Shown here: piece by piece, positions 39,561 through 49,394 of the stretch
Layout of the letters: each line of letters begins with the position of its first letter
How positions within the stretch are numbered: position 1 is the stretch's first letter
NCBI RefSeq assembly: GCF_020829595.1
Contig: NZ_JAIVFW010000011.1
Span: 84,153-148,152, forward strand
DNA from: Nostoc sp. CHAB 5844
GTDB lineage: Bacteria > Cyanobacteriota > Cyanobacteriia > Cyanobacteriales > Nostocaceae
DNA length: 64,000 nucleotides
Direction of reading: 5' to 3'
The notes under the pieces: generated by a model
What the model was told of the DNA's origin: nothing
Databases searched by the model: none
What the model saw: the letters and a program-made list of their open reading frames with translations, nothing else
Program-made: the position numbers and the translations under genes

Positions 39561-39956
39561 ATGGTTACTGTTAGGAAAATTAACAATGAGTTAGCGATCG
39601 CTGGACAAATTACGTTAGATCAGTTAAAACAATTGGCTGATGATGGTTATAAATCTGTACTTAACCTGCGATCGCCAGATGAAAAAACTTTGCTAGATAA
39701 CGAACAAGAAAAAGTTGAGTTATTAGGATTACAGTATATTAATTTTCCTACGAACCTAGAAAAAATGAATCATCAAACTGCACTCAATCTCTTTCAAATC
39801 ATCAATCAATTGTCTAAACCTACTTTAATTCATTGTGATGATTCCATCCGTTCAGCAGCAATAATACTTTTATATATTGCCACTAAACAAGGAATTGATT
39901 TTGAACAAGCACTCCAACAAACCATCAATTTAGGATTAATTTCATCTCATTTCTAA
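39561..39956 (+). CDS. DUF442/phosphatase-like protein
   Basis: A 131-residue protein from the ATG at 39561 (MVTVRKINNELAIAGQITLD, QLKQLADDGYKSVLNLRSPD). It matches the dual-specificity-phosphatase-like DUF442 family. The loop is HCDDSIRSAA, with the Cys and Arg of the C-x4-R loop typical of this family; the usual Ser-Gly after Cys is altered to Asp-Ser. Activity on phosphoprotein is uncertain. Confidence 0.7.
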   Translation: MVTVRKINNELAIAGQITLDQLKQLADDGYKSVLNLRSPDEKTLLDNEQEKVELLGLQYINFPTNLEKMNHQTALNLFQIINQLSKPTLIHCDDSIRSAAIILLYIATKQGIDFEQALQQTINLGLISSHF

Positions 39957-40083
39957 AAAACATCTCGGTTAACCATCAATTTTTATAAATCAGTTATTAA
40001 TTGCAGACATCCATATCTATAAAAACACCATAATAATTTGGTGCTGTATCATCAAAAACTACAAATTTAAAAAGGTGTATAAG

Positions 40084-40440
40084 ATGACGAAAACTCTTGT
40101 TAATCTAACAATATCAGTAGTTGTTAAAAAGCTTGAGAACATTTTAGAAACTTATCCGCATCATCCCTATCAAGAAGTTTATGCTAATCCTGATATTAGG
40201 CAGATTCTCATAGCTTATATTTTAAGTAGAATTCCCAATCAATATATTACTGTTGATGAAGAAAAACCAGAATTCATTTGTTCAGATTCTCTACTTCGTT
40301 CTTTAGAACGCACCTTGCATATAGAAACAATCATTCACCAAGGAATTGAAGAAGTTTTGCGTGAACAGATAGAAAATTTTCATCGCTACATTCCAGAAGT
40401 AGTTGATCCAAATTTAGTTGCATCTCATTGGTTTGGCTAA
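40084..40440 (+). CDS. ComFB-like protein
   Basis: A 118-residue protein (MTKTLVNLTISVVVKKLENI; a GTG at 40075 is possible). The stretch HPYQEVYANPDIRQILIAYI followed by LSRIPNQYI matches the late-competence ComFB family, which in cyanobacteria lacks the zinc cysteines, as here. Members of this family in cyanobacteria have been linked to signalling and motility/competence. Precise role unknown. Confidence 0.7.
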   Translation: MTKTLVNLTISVVVKKLENILETYPHHPYQEVYANPDIRQILIAYILSRIPNQYITVDEEKPEFICSDSLLRSLERTLHIETIIHQGIEEVLREQIENFHRYIPEVVDPNLVASHWFG

Positions 40441-40680
40441 AATGACACAGCAGGTAGCAAAAGAATAAGCTGGTACGCGTTCAAGTTGCACATTCTCTGG
40501 TTGAGATTGTCATTAGTCATTTGTCCCTTGTTCTTTGTCAATAGACTTCTTGCACGAATGTTGGAAAACAAGAATTTTTAGCCTCACGCACTGGCTCACC
40601 AATGACCAAGGACGACCTTCACAGGGGGTTCTGTTATTGATATTTGTCTACACAGACAAATGCTCAACTTTTTTATCTGT

Positions 40681-43005
40681 TCAATCTACTTTTTGCAACT
40701 GTGCTACTCTAGGGTCAATAATTTTTTGTCCTAGACTAGCAAATTTAATCGCTACAGATATTTTATTTCCCGCACCGAAAACGTGAGTTATTTCACCAAT
40801 TCCAAAGATTTTGTGTAGTACTTTGTCACCAACTTGCCAATTCTGAGATCCTTCTTGCTGTCTGCGATTTGTTGCAGCAGCTTTGGCATAAGTTTGATGA
40901 AGTTTACTATGGCTAGTTAATAATTCTGGAGGTAATTCATCGAGAAATTGCGATCGCAACGCGGGTTCGCGTGAACCATACAAACGCCGTTCGCGGGCGA
41001 AGGATAAATGCAACCGTTCTTGGGCGCGGGTAATTCCCACGTAACACAAACGCCGTTCTTCTTCTAAAGCTGCGGGATCGTTCATCGAACGGTAATTTGG
41101 GAATAATCCTTGTTCTAAACCCACTAAAAAGACTACAGGAAACTCCAATCCTTTAGAAGCGTGCAGAGTCATCAAGGAAACGGCTGTTTGTCCTTCTTTC
41201 AAATTATCCAAATCAGAACTCAGGGCGGTACTTTGCAAAAAGGCTGTTAAGGAAACGTCCTCGTTTTCTTCTTGAAATTGTAAGACAGCGTTATAAAGTT
41301 CCTGCACGTTTTGGATTCTGTCTTCTGCTTCATCTGTACCTTGACTTTGCAAGTCTTGCACGTAACCAGACTCTTCTAACAAACCCATAACAATCTCAGA
41401 AACTGCAACCGTTGCGACTTGTTCTTGATAGCGGCTAATCATTTGGGCAAAATTATTCACCGCTTTCGCCGAACGCCCAGCTAATGTATTTACAGATGTT
41501 TCATCGCTGAGAATTTCCCACAAGTTAACACCTAATTGTCCAGAGGCGTTAATTAAGTTATCAATGGTGGCTTTACCAATTCCCCGCCGAGGAGTATTGA
41601 TCACACGCAATAAACTAACTGTATCAGCAGGGTTAGCGATCGCTCTTAAATAACCTAAGACATCTTTAATTTCTTTCCGGTCATAAAATTTCATCCCACC
41701 CACCACTGTGTAAGGAATTCGATTCCTCACCAACAATTCTTCAAAAGGGCGAGATTGGGCGTTAGTTCGATATAAAATTGCAAAACTGCCCCAATTTAAT
41801 TCTGGATGTTGATGTTCTAAATTCTGAATTTGCTTAATCACAAAATCTGCTTCTGCAAGTTCATCATCAGCTTTATGACAATAAATTTGTTCGCCACTTC
41901 CTCGTGTTGGTTTGAGGACTTTATCAATTCGTTGAGTGTTATTTTCAATCAGTTCATTAGCTGCTTGCAGAATATTTTCACAAGAGCGATAGTTTTCTTC
42001 TAACTTTACCATTGTGCGGGTATCTTCATCTGGCAAACCATCACCAAAATCGTTTTGAAATTCCAGCAAAATGGTAAAGTCTGCCATGCGGAAACTATAA
42101 ATTGACTGATCCGCGTCACCTACCACAAATACTGAGCGATTATGCCAGTCCCATTCACTCTTTCTGTCTTCACCATTTGTCACCAACAACCGAATCAGGT
42201 CATATTGAGTACGATTTGTATCTTGATATTCATCTACCAAAATATGACAAAACTTGCGATGCCAATAACCTAAAACTTGCTCGTTTTGCTGAAATAATTT
42301 TGTCGGAACAAGAATTAAGTCATCAAAGTCGAGGGCGTTATTTTCTGCTAATTTATCTTGATAAGAACTATAGACTTCAGCAATAACTCGTCCGCGATAA
42401 TTTGGTTGCTCTTTTTCAAATTCTTGGGGTGATAAGCCTTGATTTTTGGCGTTACTGATAGCGTAGCGGACAGAACGAGGCTCAAACTTTTTATCGTCGA
42501 GTTTTAATTGTTTGGTAACGATTTCTTTAATTAAGGATTGGGCATCAGATTCATCGAAAATAGAGAAGTTGCGATTCCATTTTCGTCCTTTTTCATCTTG
42601 ATATTTTTCAATATCAAAGCGCAGAATCCGCGAAAATAAACTGTGGAATGTGCCACACCATAAATCTTTGATGGTTGTGCGGTAAACTTGCGATCGCAAC
42701 TTTGTTTGTTCGTGTTCTGGTAATAACTCAAATCTTGTACCGTGTTGCGTTATCGCCAATTGTTCGGCGAATAGCTTTTGTATCCGTTCTTTCATTTCCC
42801 GTGCGGCTTTATTGGTGAAAGTCACCGCCAGGATATTTTCAGGGTTGACACGGTGTTTGAGAATCAAGTTAGCGATGCGGTAAGTCAGTGCGCGTGTTTT
42901 ACCAGAACCAGCGCCAGCCACAACTAACAACGGGCCACAATAGTGTTCTACGGCTTGACGTTGGCTGGGGTTAAGGTGACTGAGAAAGTCAATAGTTGTA
43001 GTCAT
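40681..43005 (-). CDS. pcrA: UvrD/PcrA-type DNA helicase
   Basis: A 774-residue superfamily 1A helicase, starting MTTTIDFLSHLNPSQRQAVE. Motif I is VAGAGSGKTRA (about 29-39). Motif II is ILVDEYQDTN. Motif III is VVGDADQSIYSFR. Motif VI is LCYVGITRAQERLHLS. The C-terminal 75 residues carry a Tudor-like tail (QVGDKVLHKIFGIGEITHVF), typical of PcrA. It unwinds DNA in repair and removes RecA and RNA polymerase. Length is normal. Confidence 0.93.
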   Translation of the reverse strand: MTTTIDFLSHLNPSQRQAVEHYCGPLLVVAGAGSGKTRALTYRIANLILKHRVNPENILAVTFTNKAAREMKERIQKLFAEQLAITQHGTRFELLPEHEQTKLRSQVYRTTIKDLWCGTFHSLFSRILRFDIEKYQDEKGRKWNRNFSIFDESDAQSLIKEIVTKQLKLDDKKFEPRSVRYAISNAKNQGLSPQEFEKEQPNYRGRVIAEVYSSYQDKLAENNALDFDDLILVPTKLFQQNEQVLGYWHRKFCHILVDEYQDTNRTQYDLIRLLVTNGEDRKSEWDWHNRSVFVVGDADQSIYSFRMADFTILLEFQNDFGDGLPDEDTRTMVKLEENYRSCENILQAANELIENNTQRIDKVLKPTRGSGEQIYCHKADDELAEADFVIKQIQNLEHQHPELNWGSFAILYRTNAQSRPFEELLVRNRIPYTVVGGMKFYDRKEIKDVLGYLRAIANPADTVSLLRVINTPRRGIGKATIDNLINASGQLGVNLWEILSDETSVNTLAGRSAKAVNNFAQMISRYQEQVATVAVSEIVMGLLEESGYVQDLQSQGTDEAEDRIQNVQELYNAVLQFQEENEDVSLTAFLQSTALSSDLDNLKEGQTAVSLMTLHASKGLEFPVVFLVGLEQGLFPNYRSMNDPAALEEERRLCYVGITRAQERLHLSFARERRLYGSREPALRSQFLDELPPELLTSHSKLHQTYAKAAATNRRQQEGSQNWQVGDKVLHKIFGIGEITHVFGAGNKISVAIKFASLGQKIIDPRVAQLQKVD

Positions 43006-43123
43006 GGCTGTGAGGTGTGCTGGTGAGTCGCTGCTAGTCATTTGGTATTTTAGCAGCGTCACCTGTCAGGTTTTTAATTGGGGCGATCGTATTAAATATA
43101 CGAATTATTTTGTCACCGTCTTC

Positions 43124-44096
43124 TACTTCAATCCTCCACAAACAGCATTGGTATTCCCTAAACTAGCGGTGTTTGATGCAGAGATGAGTGTTACTTCTCC
43201 TTTACCATTGAACACCCAACCAGTAGCGGAGATAACCTTCACCGCATTATTTTGAGACGACGGTTTCACGGCTGGTTCTGGTTGCTGTGCGGCGATAGTT
43301 GATATGCGAGTATCTGTCCAAATGATATGGACGCGACTTGAACCGAAGCGTGGTTAGTAAGTGAGACATTAGCTCGCGGTACGCCTTCAGAAACACTCAA
43401 ACTCAAGTTATTGTCATTTACATTCAACCCAACTGTTCCCGGACTACGTATTCCAGCTAATTCCACGCGACCACCCAAGGCATTTACATATCCTCCATCT
43501 AAAAAGACTTCTCCTCCCACCAGTAACAAACTGCGACCATCAGTAATATTCAAACCACCGCGATTTTCAATGCGTCCACCACTTATTTGAGAAAATAACA
43601 ACGCTGAGGGATTGACTGTTAATAACGGAGGAGCTTCTGGATTTGTGGCGCTGAAAACACCTTGACTGCCAAATTCAACAGCATTTGCAGTGCTTGCAAC
43701 AAAGGAACCGCCAACATTCAATCGCGCATTTTGACCAAAAACAATTCCACTGGGATTAATTAGAAACAGATTAGCTGTACCATGAGAGCGAATGGAACCA
43801 TCAATATTTGAAATTGACCCACCCGTTACCCTGCTGATAATGTTTTGTATATCCACTGCATTGTTAAAGAAAGCCTCACCGCCCGTAGGAACAGAGAACT
43901 CTCTAAAGCTATGAAACAGATTACCGCCTGCTCGTGTTCCACCTGTGATATTGAAAACACTGCCATTTAATTGAACATTAGTAGGGAGAGTTCCATCAGG
44001 GGTGATTTGAGCAACAGCGCAATTTGCACCAAAAACCATTGCACCGCCTACCGCAATTCCTAAGTACCATCTCCAGCAAGTACCAGAATTGGTCAT
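43124..44096 (-). pseudogene. Decayed filamentous-haemagglutinin-type exoprotein (TPS)
   Basis: The first 240 codons encode a signal peptide (YLGIAVGGAMVFGANCAVAQ) and a complete two-partner-secretion domain: GGNLFHSFREFSVPTGGEAF, IISRVTGGSISNIDGSI, and NLFLINPSGIVFGQNARLNV. After LTNHASVQVASISFG the frame fails and ends at 43,266. A second frame then encodes the usual C-terminus (AAQQPEPAVKPSSQNNAVKV, ATGWVFNGKGEVTL) and stops at 43,124. The long beta-helix of normal 700-1,500-residue proteins is missing. So the gene carries a large deletion plus a frameshift. Confidence 0.8.
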
Positions 44097-44472
44097 ATGC
44101 TCCCCCAGAGTGTTCATTAGCTAAAACAAGATTGACATCATCAATGAACACTTCATTTTTAGTATCAAATAGTTCTAAAACTTACCAACAAAAACTTTGC
44201 AAAATGTTGTCATATTAGTGCGGTTGGTGAAGATGTTTTAATTCAAGTTAAAAACCCTCAATCATACCAGAAAATAATTTTGCAAGAGGTCTAATAAATT
44301 ACGTGTGATGAGAACTCAAAAAACAGATTTGCCACGTTCTTTGATTACTTCTGTTACATCAACTAAATTAAATACCTCTTGAATCTCGTCAGTATAAGCC
44401 TTGCAGCAGATGAAACAACCTGACTATCTACCGTCTGTATTAAGCTTTCCTGATTAACATTCACTCACTTAC
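44097..44472. other. Intergenic region upstream of glgA
   Basis: About 375 bp without a gene, AT-rich. I see no RNA gene or repeat apart from the promoter and palindrome listed next. Confidence 0.5.
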
Positions 44473-44510
44473 TTGTCAATGATTACATATTTCATATACT
44501 GATCAGTATA
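44473..44510 (+). promoter_or_regulatory. glgA promoter with 16-bp palindrome
   Basis: TTGTCA (44473-44478) and TATACT (44495-44500) are 16 bp apart. A perfect 16-bp palindrome, TATACTGATCAGTATA (44495-44510), covers the -10, so a dimeric regulator bound there would block the promoter. glgA starts at 44545. Confidence 0.5.
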
Positions 44511-44544
44511 GTAAATATAAAGTTTTGTATAGCGAGGACTAGGA

Positions 44545-46023
44545 ATGTACATAGTACAGATTGCCTCGGAATGCGCTCCTGTAATTAAAGCAGGCGGTTT
44601 AGGGGATGTTGTTTACGGACTGAGTAGAGAATTAGAGGGTAGGGGCAATTGCGTCGAGATTATTCTGCCCAAGTATGATTGTATGCGCTACGACCATATT
44701 TGGGGATGGCATGATGCCTACAGAGACTTGTGGGTGCCTTGGTATGGTGCAGCAATTCACTGTTCTGTGTATTGCGGTTGGGTACATGGACGAGTGTGCT
44801 TCTTCATTGAACCCCACTCGCAAGATAATTTCTTCAATCGTGGTTGCTATTAAGGTTGCGATGACGACAATATGCGCTTTGCCTTCTTCAGCAAAGCCGC
44901 TTTAGAGTTTCTCAATCAAAGCAACAAGCGTCCCGATATTATCCATTGTCATGACTGGCAAACAGGCTTAATTCCCGTCTTGCTGGCTGAAATTTACAAG
45001 TACAATGGCATGGAATATCAGCGGGCTTGCTACACTATTCACAACTTCAAGCATCAAGGAATAGGCGGTGTAGAGACTCTCTTGGCCACAGGGTTAAATC
45101 GAGAAGCTTATTATTTCCAATACGATAAGCTGCGTGACAACTTCAACCCCTTTGCTTTGAACTACATGAAAGGGGGTATTGTTTACGCCAATGCAGTCAC
45201 TACAGTTTCACCAAATCATGCTTGGGAAGCACGTTTTACAGAAGTTGGTTGTGGTTTAGGTCATACATTGCATTTGCATCAAGATAAATTCACTGGGGTT
45301 CTCAACGGTATCGATTACGATTTTTGGAATCCTGAAATTGACCGCTATATTCCCTACAACTTCACTCACGAGGATTTTGAACAAAAACTATATAACAAAA
45401 AAGCTTTACAAGAGCGGCTGATGCTTCACGCTGCTGATAAACCAATCGTTGCTTACATTGGTCGGTTAGATAATCAAAAAGGTGTGCATCTAGTACATCA
45501 CGCTATATATCATGCGCTTAACAAAGGCGCACAGTTTGTATTACTTGGTTCAGCTACAGAAGCCGCAATTAATGCTCATTTCCGGCATGAAAAAGAATTT
45601 TTAAATAGTAACCCCGATGTGCATTTAGAATTGGGATTTAATGAAGAATTATCCCACCTCATCTATGCAGGGGCAGATATGATTGTTGTTCCTAGCAATT
45701 ATGAACCCTGTGGGTTAACTCAGATGATTGGTTTAAAATACGGTACAGTACCAATTGTTCGCGGTGTTGGTGGTTTGGTGAATACGGTATTTGATCGAGA
45801 TTACGACCAAAATCTACCGCCTGAAAAACGCAATGGCTATGTATTTTATGAAACAGATAATTACGCGCTGGAATCTGCAATGAATCGGGCAATTGATTTA
45901 TGGTATCAGTCTCCTGATGAGTTTCGTCAACTAGCTATTCAGGGAATGAAATACGATTACTCCTGGAACATTCCAGGAGCAGAGTATTTAAAGATTTACG
46001 AGTGGATTAAACACCCTTGGTAA
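44545..46023 (+). pseudogene. glgA: Glycogen synthase split by one in-frame stop
   Basis: The two parts, 44545-44853 and 44872-46023, are in the same frame. The N-terminal part has YIVQIASECAPVIKAGGLGD, including the ADP-glucose-binding KxGG loop, and runs to HSQDNFFNRGCY, then TAA at 44851. Reading through the stop continues GCDDDNMRFAFFSKAALEFL without a gap, so only one codon (expected Tyr, TAT/TAC to TAA) is affected. The C-terminal part is intact (HCHDWQTGLIPVLL, YIGRLDNQKGVHL, NYEPCGLTQM). The total 492 codons are the normal GlgA length. It is a nonsense mutant, a sequencing error or a read-through gene. Confidence 0.88.
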
Positions 46024-46327
46024 GTCAGCATGATTTAATGATTTTCTCTTAGCAACGGATTTATCTTCGTTTAATTCAATACAAACTTGATACTACTGTA
46101 GGGTGCGTTTTGCTGTTGCGATCGCACCTTTACTATTTTATAAAAGTGGTTTCTTCGTTAATATTTATTTTTCTTGTTCATAATTTTTAACATACAGGGA
46201 AAGGTTCAAAGCAATTCTCTGTATAACAGAATATCTCAGGCTAGATTTCAGTATTTTAAAACAAGCTATAGATCAGACTATAACGTTCTAATAGCTTGAT
46301 GTGTTCATAATTTTTTAAGAGGTTATT
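46024..46327. other. Intergenic spacer
   Basis: About 300 bp, AT-rich, containing one HIP1-like GCGATCGC. No gene, repeat family or clear promoter was found. Confidence 0.4.
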
Positions 46328-46813
46328 ATGCTTCATCACATGTCTATTTCTGTAAAAAATCCTCAGCACGTAGCTAATGTCATGGCAGAAATTATGCACG
46401 GCAGAGTCGTGCCGTTTTCACCTAATCCTGGTGCTTATATGATGCTGGTGGGAGATGAATTTGGGACAGGAATTGAGTTTTATCCATTGGGTAGTGAGCT
46501 TATCCCAGATGCATGGCAAGGACAAGCAGGATTTCAAATAAACGAGCATCCTGCAAATTACACATCGGTTCATGCAGCAATTTCTGTTCCTCTCAGTGTA
46601 AAGGAAATTGAACGAATTGGCGCAAGAGAAGATTGGCGAGTGTTTCCTTGTAGCCGTGATGGTGCTTTTGATGTGGTGGAATTTTGGATTGAAAACCGTC
46701 TGATGTTGGAACTTCTACCGCCGGAGATGACTGCTAAATATCTGGATGCAACAAATCCAGAAAAATTAGAACAAATAGCTAATTCAGTTGCGGGTGTGAA
46801 TAGGCGTAGTTAA
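46328..46813 (+). CDS. Glyoxalase/VOC-like protein
   Basis: A 161-residue protein starting MLHHMSISVKNPQHVANVMA, which resembles the first metal-binding strand of VOC proteins. MMLVGDEFGTGIEFYPLGSE and SVHAAISVPLSVKEIERIGA follow, with WIENRLMLELLPPEM at the end (a typical E in the last strand). Likely a metal-dependent or metal-lost VOC enzyme. Substrate unknown. Confidence 0.6.
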   Translation: MLHHMSISVKNPQHVANVMAEIMHGRVVPFSPNPGAYMMLVGDEFGTGIEFYPLGSELIPDAWQGQAGFQINEHPANYTSVHAAISVPLSVKEIERIGAREDWRVFPCSRDGAFDVVEFWIENRLMLELLPPEMTAKYLDATNPEKLEQIANSVAGVNRRS

Positions 46814-47024
46814 GGGTAACTGAAAGACGAACCACAGAGTACACAGAGAACGCAGAGAGAAGTCTGAGCGGCGGAAGCCGCCGCTCAGAACTTCGGTGGG
46901 AATGAGAGTTGCAATAATTTTTGCGGCATTGCTGAATCCAGGGATAATTCTTGTGGGGTAAGCATCTTGCCTGCCCTATAAATACAAAGGACGGGCAAGA
47001 TGTCAATCTCACAAAACTAATAAC

Positions 47025-47324
47025 TCAAGCTAAAAGATAGTAACGACGAATATCCGGTGCAGCAGCGACTAAACCTTCTAGTTTGGCTACTGCTGCTTGG
47101 AGATGAGGTGAATTTAAATGAGTGTCCAGCGCTTCATTTGAAGTCCATTCTTCGACAAATGTGAAATCTATTGGGTCAGACTGGTTTTGCAGGAGTTCGT
47201 ACTTAATTGCGCCTACTTCTTGTCTGGTTGGTTCAATTAGTTCTAGCAGTACTGTTTTGAGTTCTTCTACCTTATCAGGTAAAGCAATCAGTCGGGCAAC
47301 AACACGAGTAGTTTGATTAGACAA
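47025..47324 (-). CDS. Antibiotic biosynthesis monooxygenase (ABM) family protein
   Basis: A 99-residue ABM-fold protein: RVVARLIALPDKVEELKTVL, then PTRQEVGAIKYELLQNQSDP and FTFVEEWTSNEALDTHLNSP. The fold is a small dimeric alpha/beta barrel, as in quinol monooxygenase YgiN. It lies just downstream of the methionine salvage genes on the same strand, so it may be co-transcribed. Substrate unknown. Confidence 0.85.
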   Translation of the reverse strand: MSNQTTRVVARLIALPDKVEELKTVLLELIEPTRQEVGAIKYELLQNQSDPIDFTFVEEWTSNEALDTHLNSPHLQAAVAKLEGLVAAAPDIRRYYLLA

Positions 47325-47350
47325 TTTGCACCTCCATTATTTGTCATTTA

Positions 47351-48001
47351 TCATTTGTTATTTTCCGCTTCAATTCCCGTTTTTCGGGCAGCGACCATGT
47401 AGCCGAAGATGTAGTCTATCAACTCTATGTAGTTACGGGCGGCTTGAGGAGAAGATGCCCAAACTGTGATCCCGTGATCGCGGATGAGTAAAGCCGGAAT
47501 TTTGGGTGGACTAATTTTAAAGCGATCGCTCATCTCGGCCACAATCTGAGAAACTTGTAAATGATTGGTAAATATAGGTACTGCACAACAAGGATTTTCT
47601 TCCCACACGCCTAACCCTTTCAGCATTTCTAACGGTGGTAGGGGTAAAGTATCTCCATGTAAAAAACGTGCCACCAAGTTGGACTCGATGGAATGAATGT
47701 GATAGCAGGCTTGCGCTTCGGGGAAAAGGGTATAAATTAGTTGGTGAATGGCAGTTTCCGCTGAAGGTTTTAAATGCGATGAAGCTGTCTCTACTCTACC
47801 ATCTGGATAAATACGGACAAAATCACTAGTTGATAGTTCTCCTTTAGACAAACCACTGGCGGTAATCCAAAAACTGCGATCGCTTAATAATACCGAAAGA
47901 TTTCCCGCTGTACCTACCATCCAACCTTGTTGGTAAAAGTGACGAGCTGTTGCAATCAGTTCTTTACGGGGGTCGGTGATAGTTTGGTTACTCATTTCCA
48001 C
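47351..48001 (-). CDS. mtnB: Methylthioribulose-1-phosphate dehydratase
   Basis: A 216-residue class II aldolase-fold enzyme of methionine salvage. It converts methylthioribulose-1-phosphate to 2,3-diketo-5-methylthiopentyl-1-phosphate. It has GWMVGTAGNLSVLLSDRSFW at the N-terminus, zinc ligands in CYHIHSIESN and RDHGITVWA, and the usual FGYMVAARKTGI end. It overlaps the mtnX gene upstream by 10 bp, making mtnD-mtnX-mtnB one leftward cluster. Confidence 0.9.
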   Translation of the reverse strand: MEMSNQTITDPRKELIATARHFYQQGWMVGTAGNLSVLLSDRSFWITASGLSKGELSTSDFVRIYPDGRVETASSHLKPSAETAIHQLIYTLFPEAQACYHIHSIESNLVARFLHGDTLPLPPLEMLKGLGVWEENPCCAVPIFTNHLQVSQIVAEMSDRFKISPPKIPALLIRDHGITVWASSPQAARNYIELIDYIFGYMVAARKTGIEAENNK

Positions 48002-48621
48002 AATTGCCCCAGATACTCCTGAATATCCCAGAAATTATTCCAAGGAATGTAGGGTTTTTGGTGTTGGTCTAAGTAATGCGCTAGGCGATCGCGGGCAAAT
48101 ACAATAGAAGCTTGTAATCCCATATTCAAATCTGTGAGGGAGTCACCAATAGCGATTGTCTCATCAGCGGGATACTTTGCCATCACTTGCACCTTCGCTA
48201 CTAATTCTGTACCACCTTCATAATCAGAATTCACCTTGAAGTAAGCACCACAGGTATCTACATCAACGGCGTGAATAGCAGCTACTCTTTGGGCTACATC
48301 ACCTAAAACAACTTCTACCATTCCCCGTAGCCCACCAGACACCACAACTACAGGGACAGCTTGGAAATCTAGAAAATCTAGCAGTTCGATAAACCCTGGA
48401 CGTATGGGTTGCGATCGCGTAAATTCTAAAATTTCTCTATACTCTGAAGATGGAATTGATTCTAAAATTTTCTTGACTCCCTCCCGTAGCGTTACTCGCT
48501 GTGCATACATTTCTGGTAGAAATTGTGCAGCAACTTCCGGCGCAAACTTTTTTAGCACCGCCACAAAGGTTTCTTCAACTGTGATTGTCCCATCAAAATC
48601 GCAAAAAACAATCCGCTTCAC
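47992..48621 (-). CDS. mtnX: 2-hydroxy-3-keto-5-methylthiopentenyl-1-phosphate phosphatase
   Basis: A 209-residue HAD phosphatase. FCDFDGTITVEETFVAVLKK carries the nucleophile DxD at residues 8-10; VVVVSGGLRG gives motif II; AIGDSLTDLNMGL gives motif IV. In methionine salvage it dephosphorylates the enolised intermediate to the acireductone used by MtnD. It lies between mtnD and mtnB with overlap to mtnB. The identity is supported by that context. Confidence 0.88.
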   Translation of the reverse strand: MKRIVFCDFDGTITVEETFVAVLKKFAPEVAAQFLPEMYAQRVTLREGVKKILESIPSSEYREILEFTRSQPIRPGFIELLDFLDFQAVPVVVVSGGLRGMVEVVLGDVAQRVAAIHAVDVDTCGAYFKVNSDYEGGTELVAKVQVMAKYPADETIAIGDSLTDLNMGLQASIVFARDRLAHYLDQHQKPYIPWNNFWDIQEYLGQLWK

Positions 48622-48670
48622 AGTTTCATCCTGTTAGATTAATTTGATTTTTCCTTTCTTTGCCGCAAAC

Positions 48671-49231
48671 TTACGCTGGTGATGTTACAGCTTGACGACT
48701 GCGAATTTTTTTACCTGTATACTGCGGAACCCAGCCTGATGTGTCGATGAAATAGCGCACTGCTTTAACCCGTCGTGCTGGGGTGAGATAAAACCAGTGT
48801 TCGGTTCCGGCTGGTACGTTAATGTATTCTTCTTGCTGCACTGTTAGTTCTACTTGACTATCGTCAGGACGCACGAAGCCAAAAATCGCTTCACCATCGA
48901 TGATGTAGCGTACCTCATCATCTGCATGGGTATGGATTTGGGTAAATTTTGCTAAGAATCCATCCAGGTCAGGAACTTCTGGATGCAACACAATCAAATC
49001 ACGGGATTGATAACCTGCTGTTTGTTGCAGTTGCTCAAAATAATGATCTAAAGACCGAAGAACTTGTGCTTTTTGGTCTTCGTTGAGGCTATCTTGTGTC
49101 AGCAAACGATGTAACTCTGTCTCCTCTCCCACTGGCCAGCGATTGAGTTGAATGTTCAGGGGTGCGAGTTCTTGGGCAATGTGATTTATATCTGTAAGAA
49201 TTTTGCCATCTTCTAGTTTTAAAATTGCCAT
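48671..49231 (-). CDS. mtnD: Acireductone dioxygenase
   Basis: A 186-residue cupin. The metal ligands lie in IHTHADDEVRYIIDGEAIFG (His, His, Glu) and GTEHWF (His). With Fe it converts acireductone to the methionine keto-acid plus formate; with Ni the off-pathway reaction releases CO. It is first of the leftward mtnD-mtnX-mtnB cluster, 49 bp from mtnX. Confidence 0.92.
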   Translation of the reverse strand: MAILKLEDGKILTDINHIAQELAPLNIQLNRWPVGEETELHRLLTQDSLNEDQKAQVLRSLDHYFEQLQQTAGYQSRDLIVLHPEVPDLDGFLAKFTQIHTHADDEVRYIIDGEAIFGFVRPDDSQVELTVQQEEYINVPAGTEHWFYLTPARRVKAVRYFIDTSGWVPQYTGKKIRSRQAVTSPA

Positions 49232-49249
49232 AGCTTACCTCTTCGTTAA

Positions 49250-49300
49250 AAGTGCTGAGTAGAGACGCTTAATCGCGTCTGTACAAGAGAGTGCTGAGTA
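49250..49300. repeat. GTAGAGACGC hairpin inside a TGCTGAG pair
   Basis: GTAGAGACGC and GCGTCTGTAC (49,259-49,284) form an imperfect hairpin, flanked on both sides by AGTGCTGAGTA (49,249 and 49,291). A closely related hairpin lies at 57,543-57,571. It lies just upstream of mtnD. Confidence 0.7.
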
Positions 49301-49344
49301 AGAATACTAGTTCCTAGTATAAATTGGCGAAAATCAAACATTGA

Positions 49345-49394
49345 TTCACTTCACACTTCACACTTCACACTTCACACTTCATACTTCACACTTC
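49345..49394. repeat. ACTTCAC heptamer tandem repeat
   Basis: About seven tandem copies of the heptamer ACTTCAC/ACTTCAT. The last copy contains the cutA stop codon: the final codons Asp-Glu-Val-stop read through it. A second run of the same heptamer is at 54,847-54,875, at the end of cobA/hemD. Confidence 0.9.
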
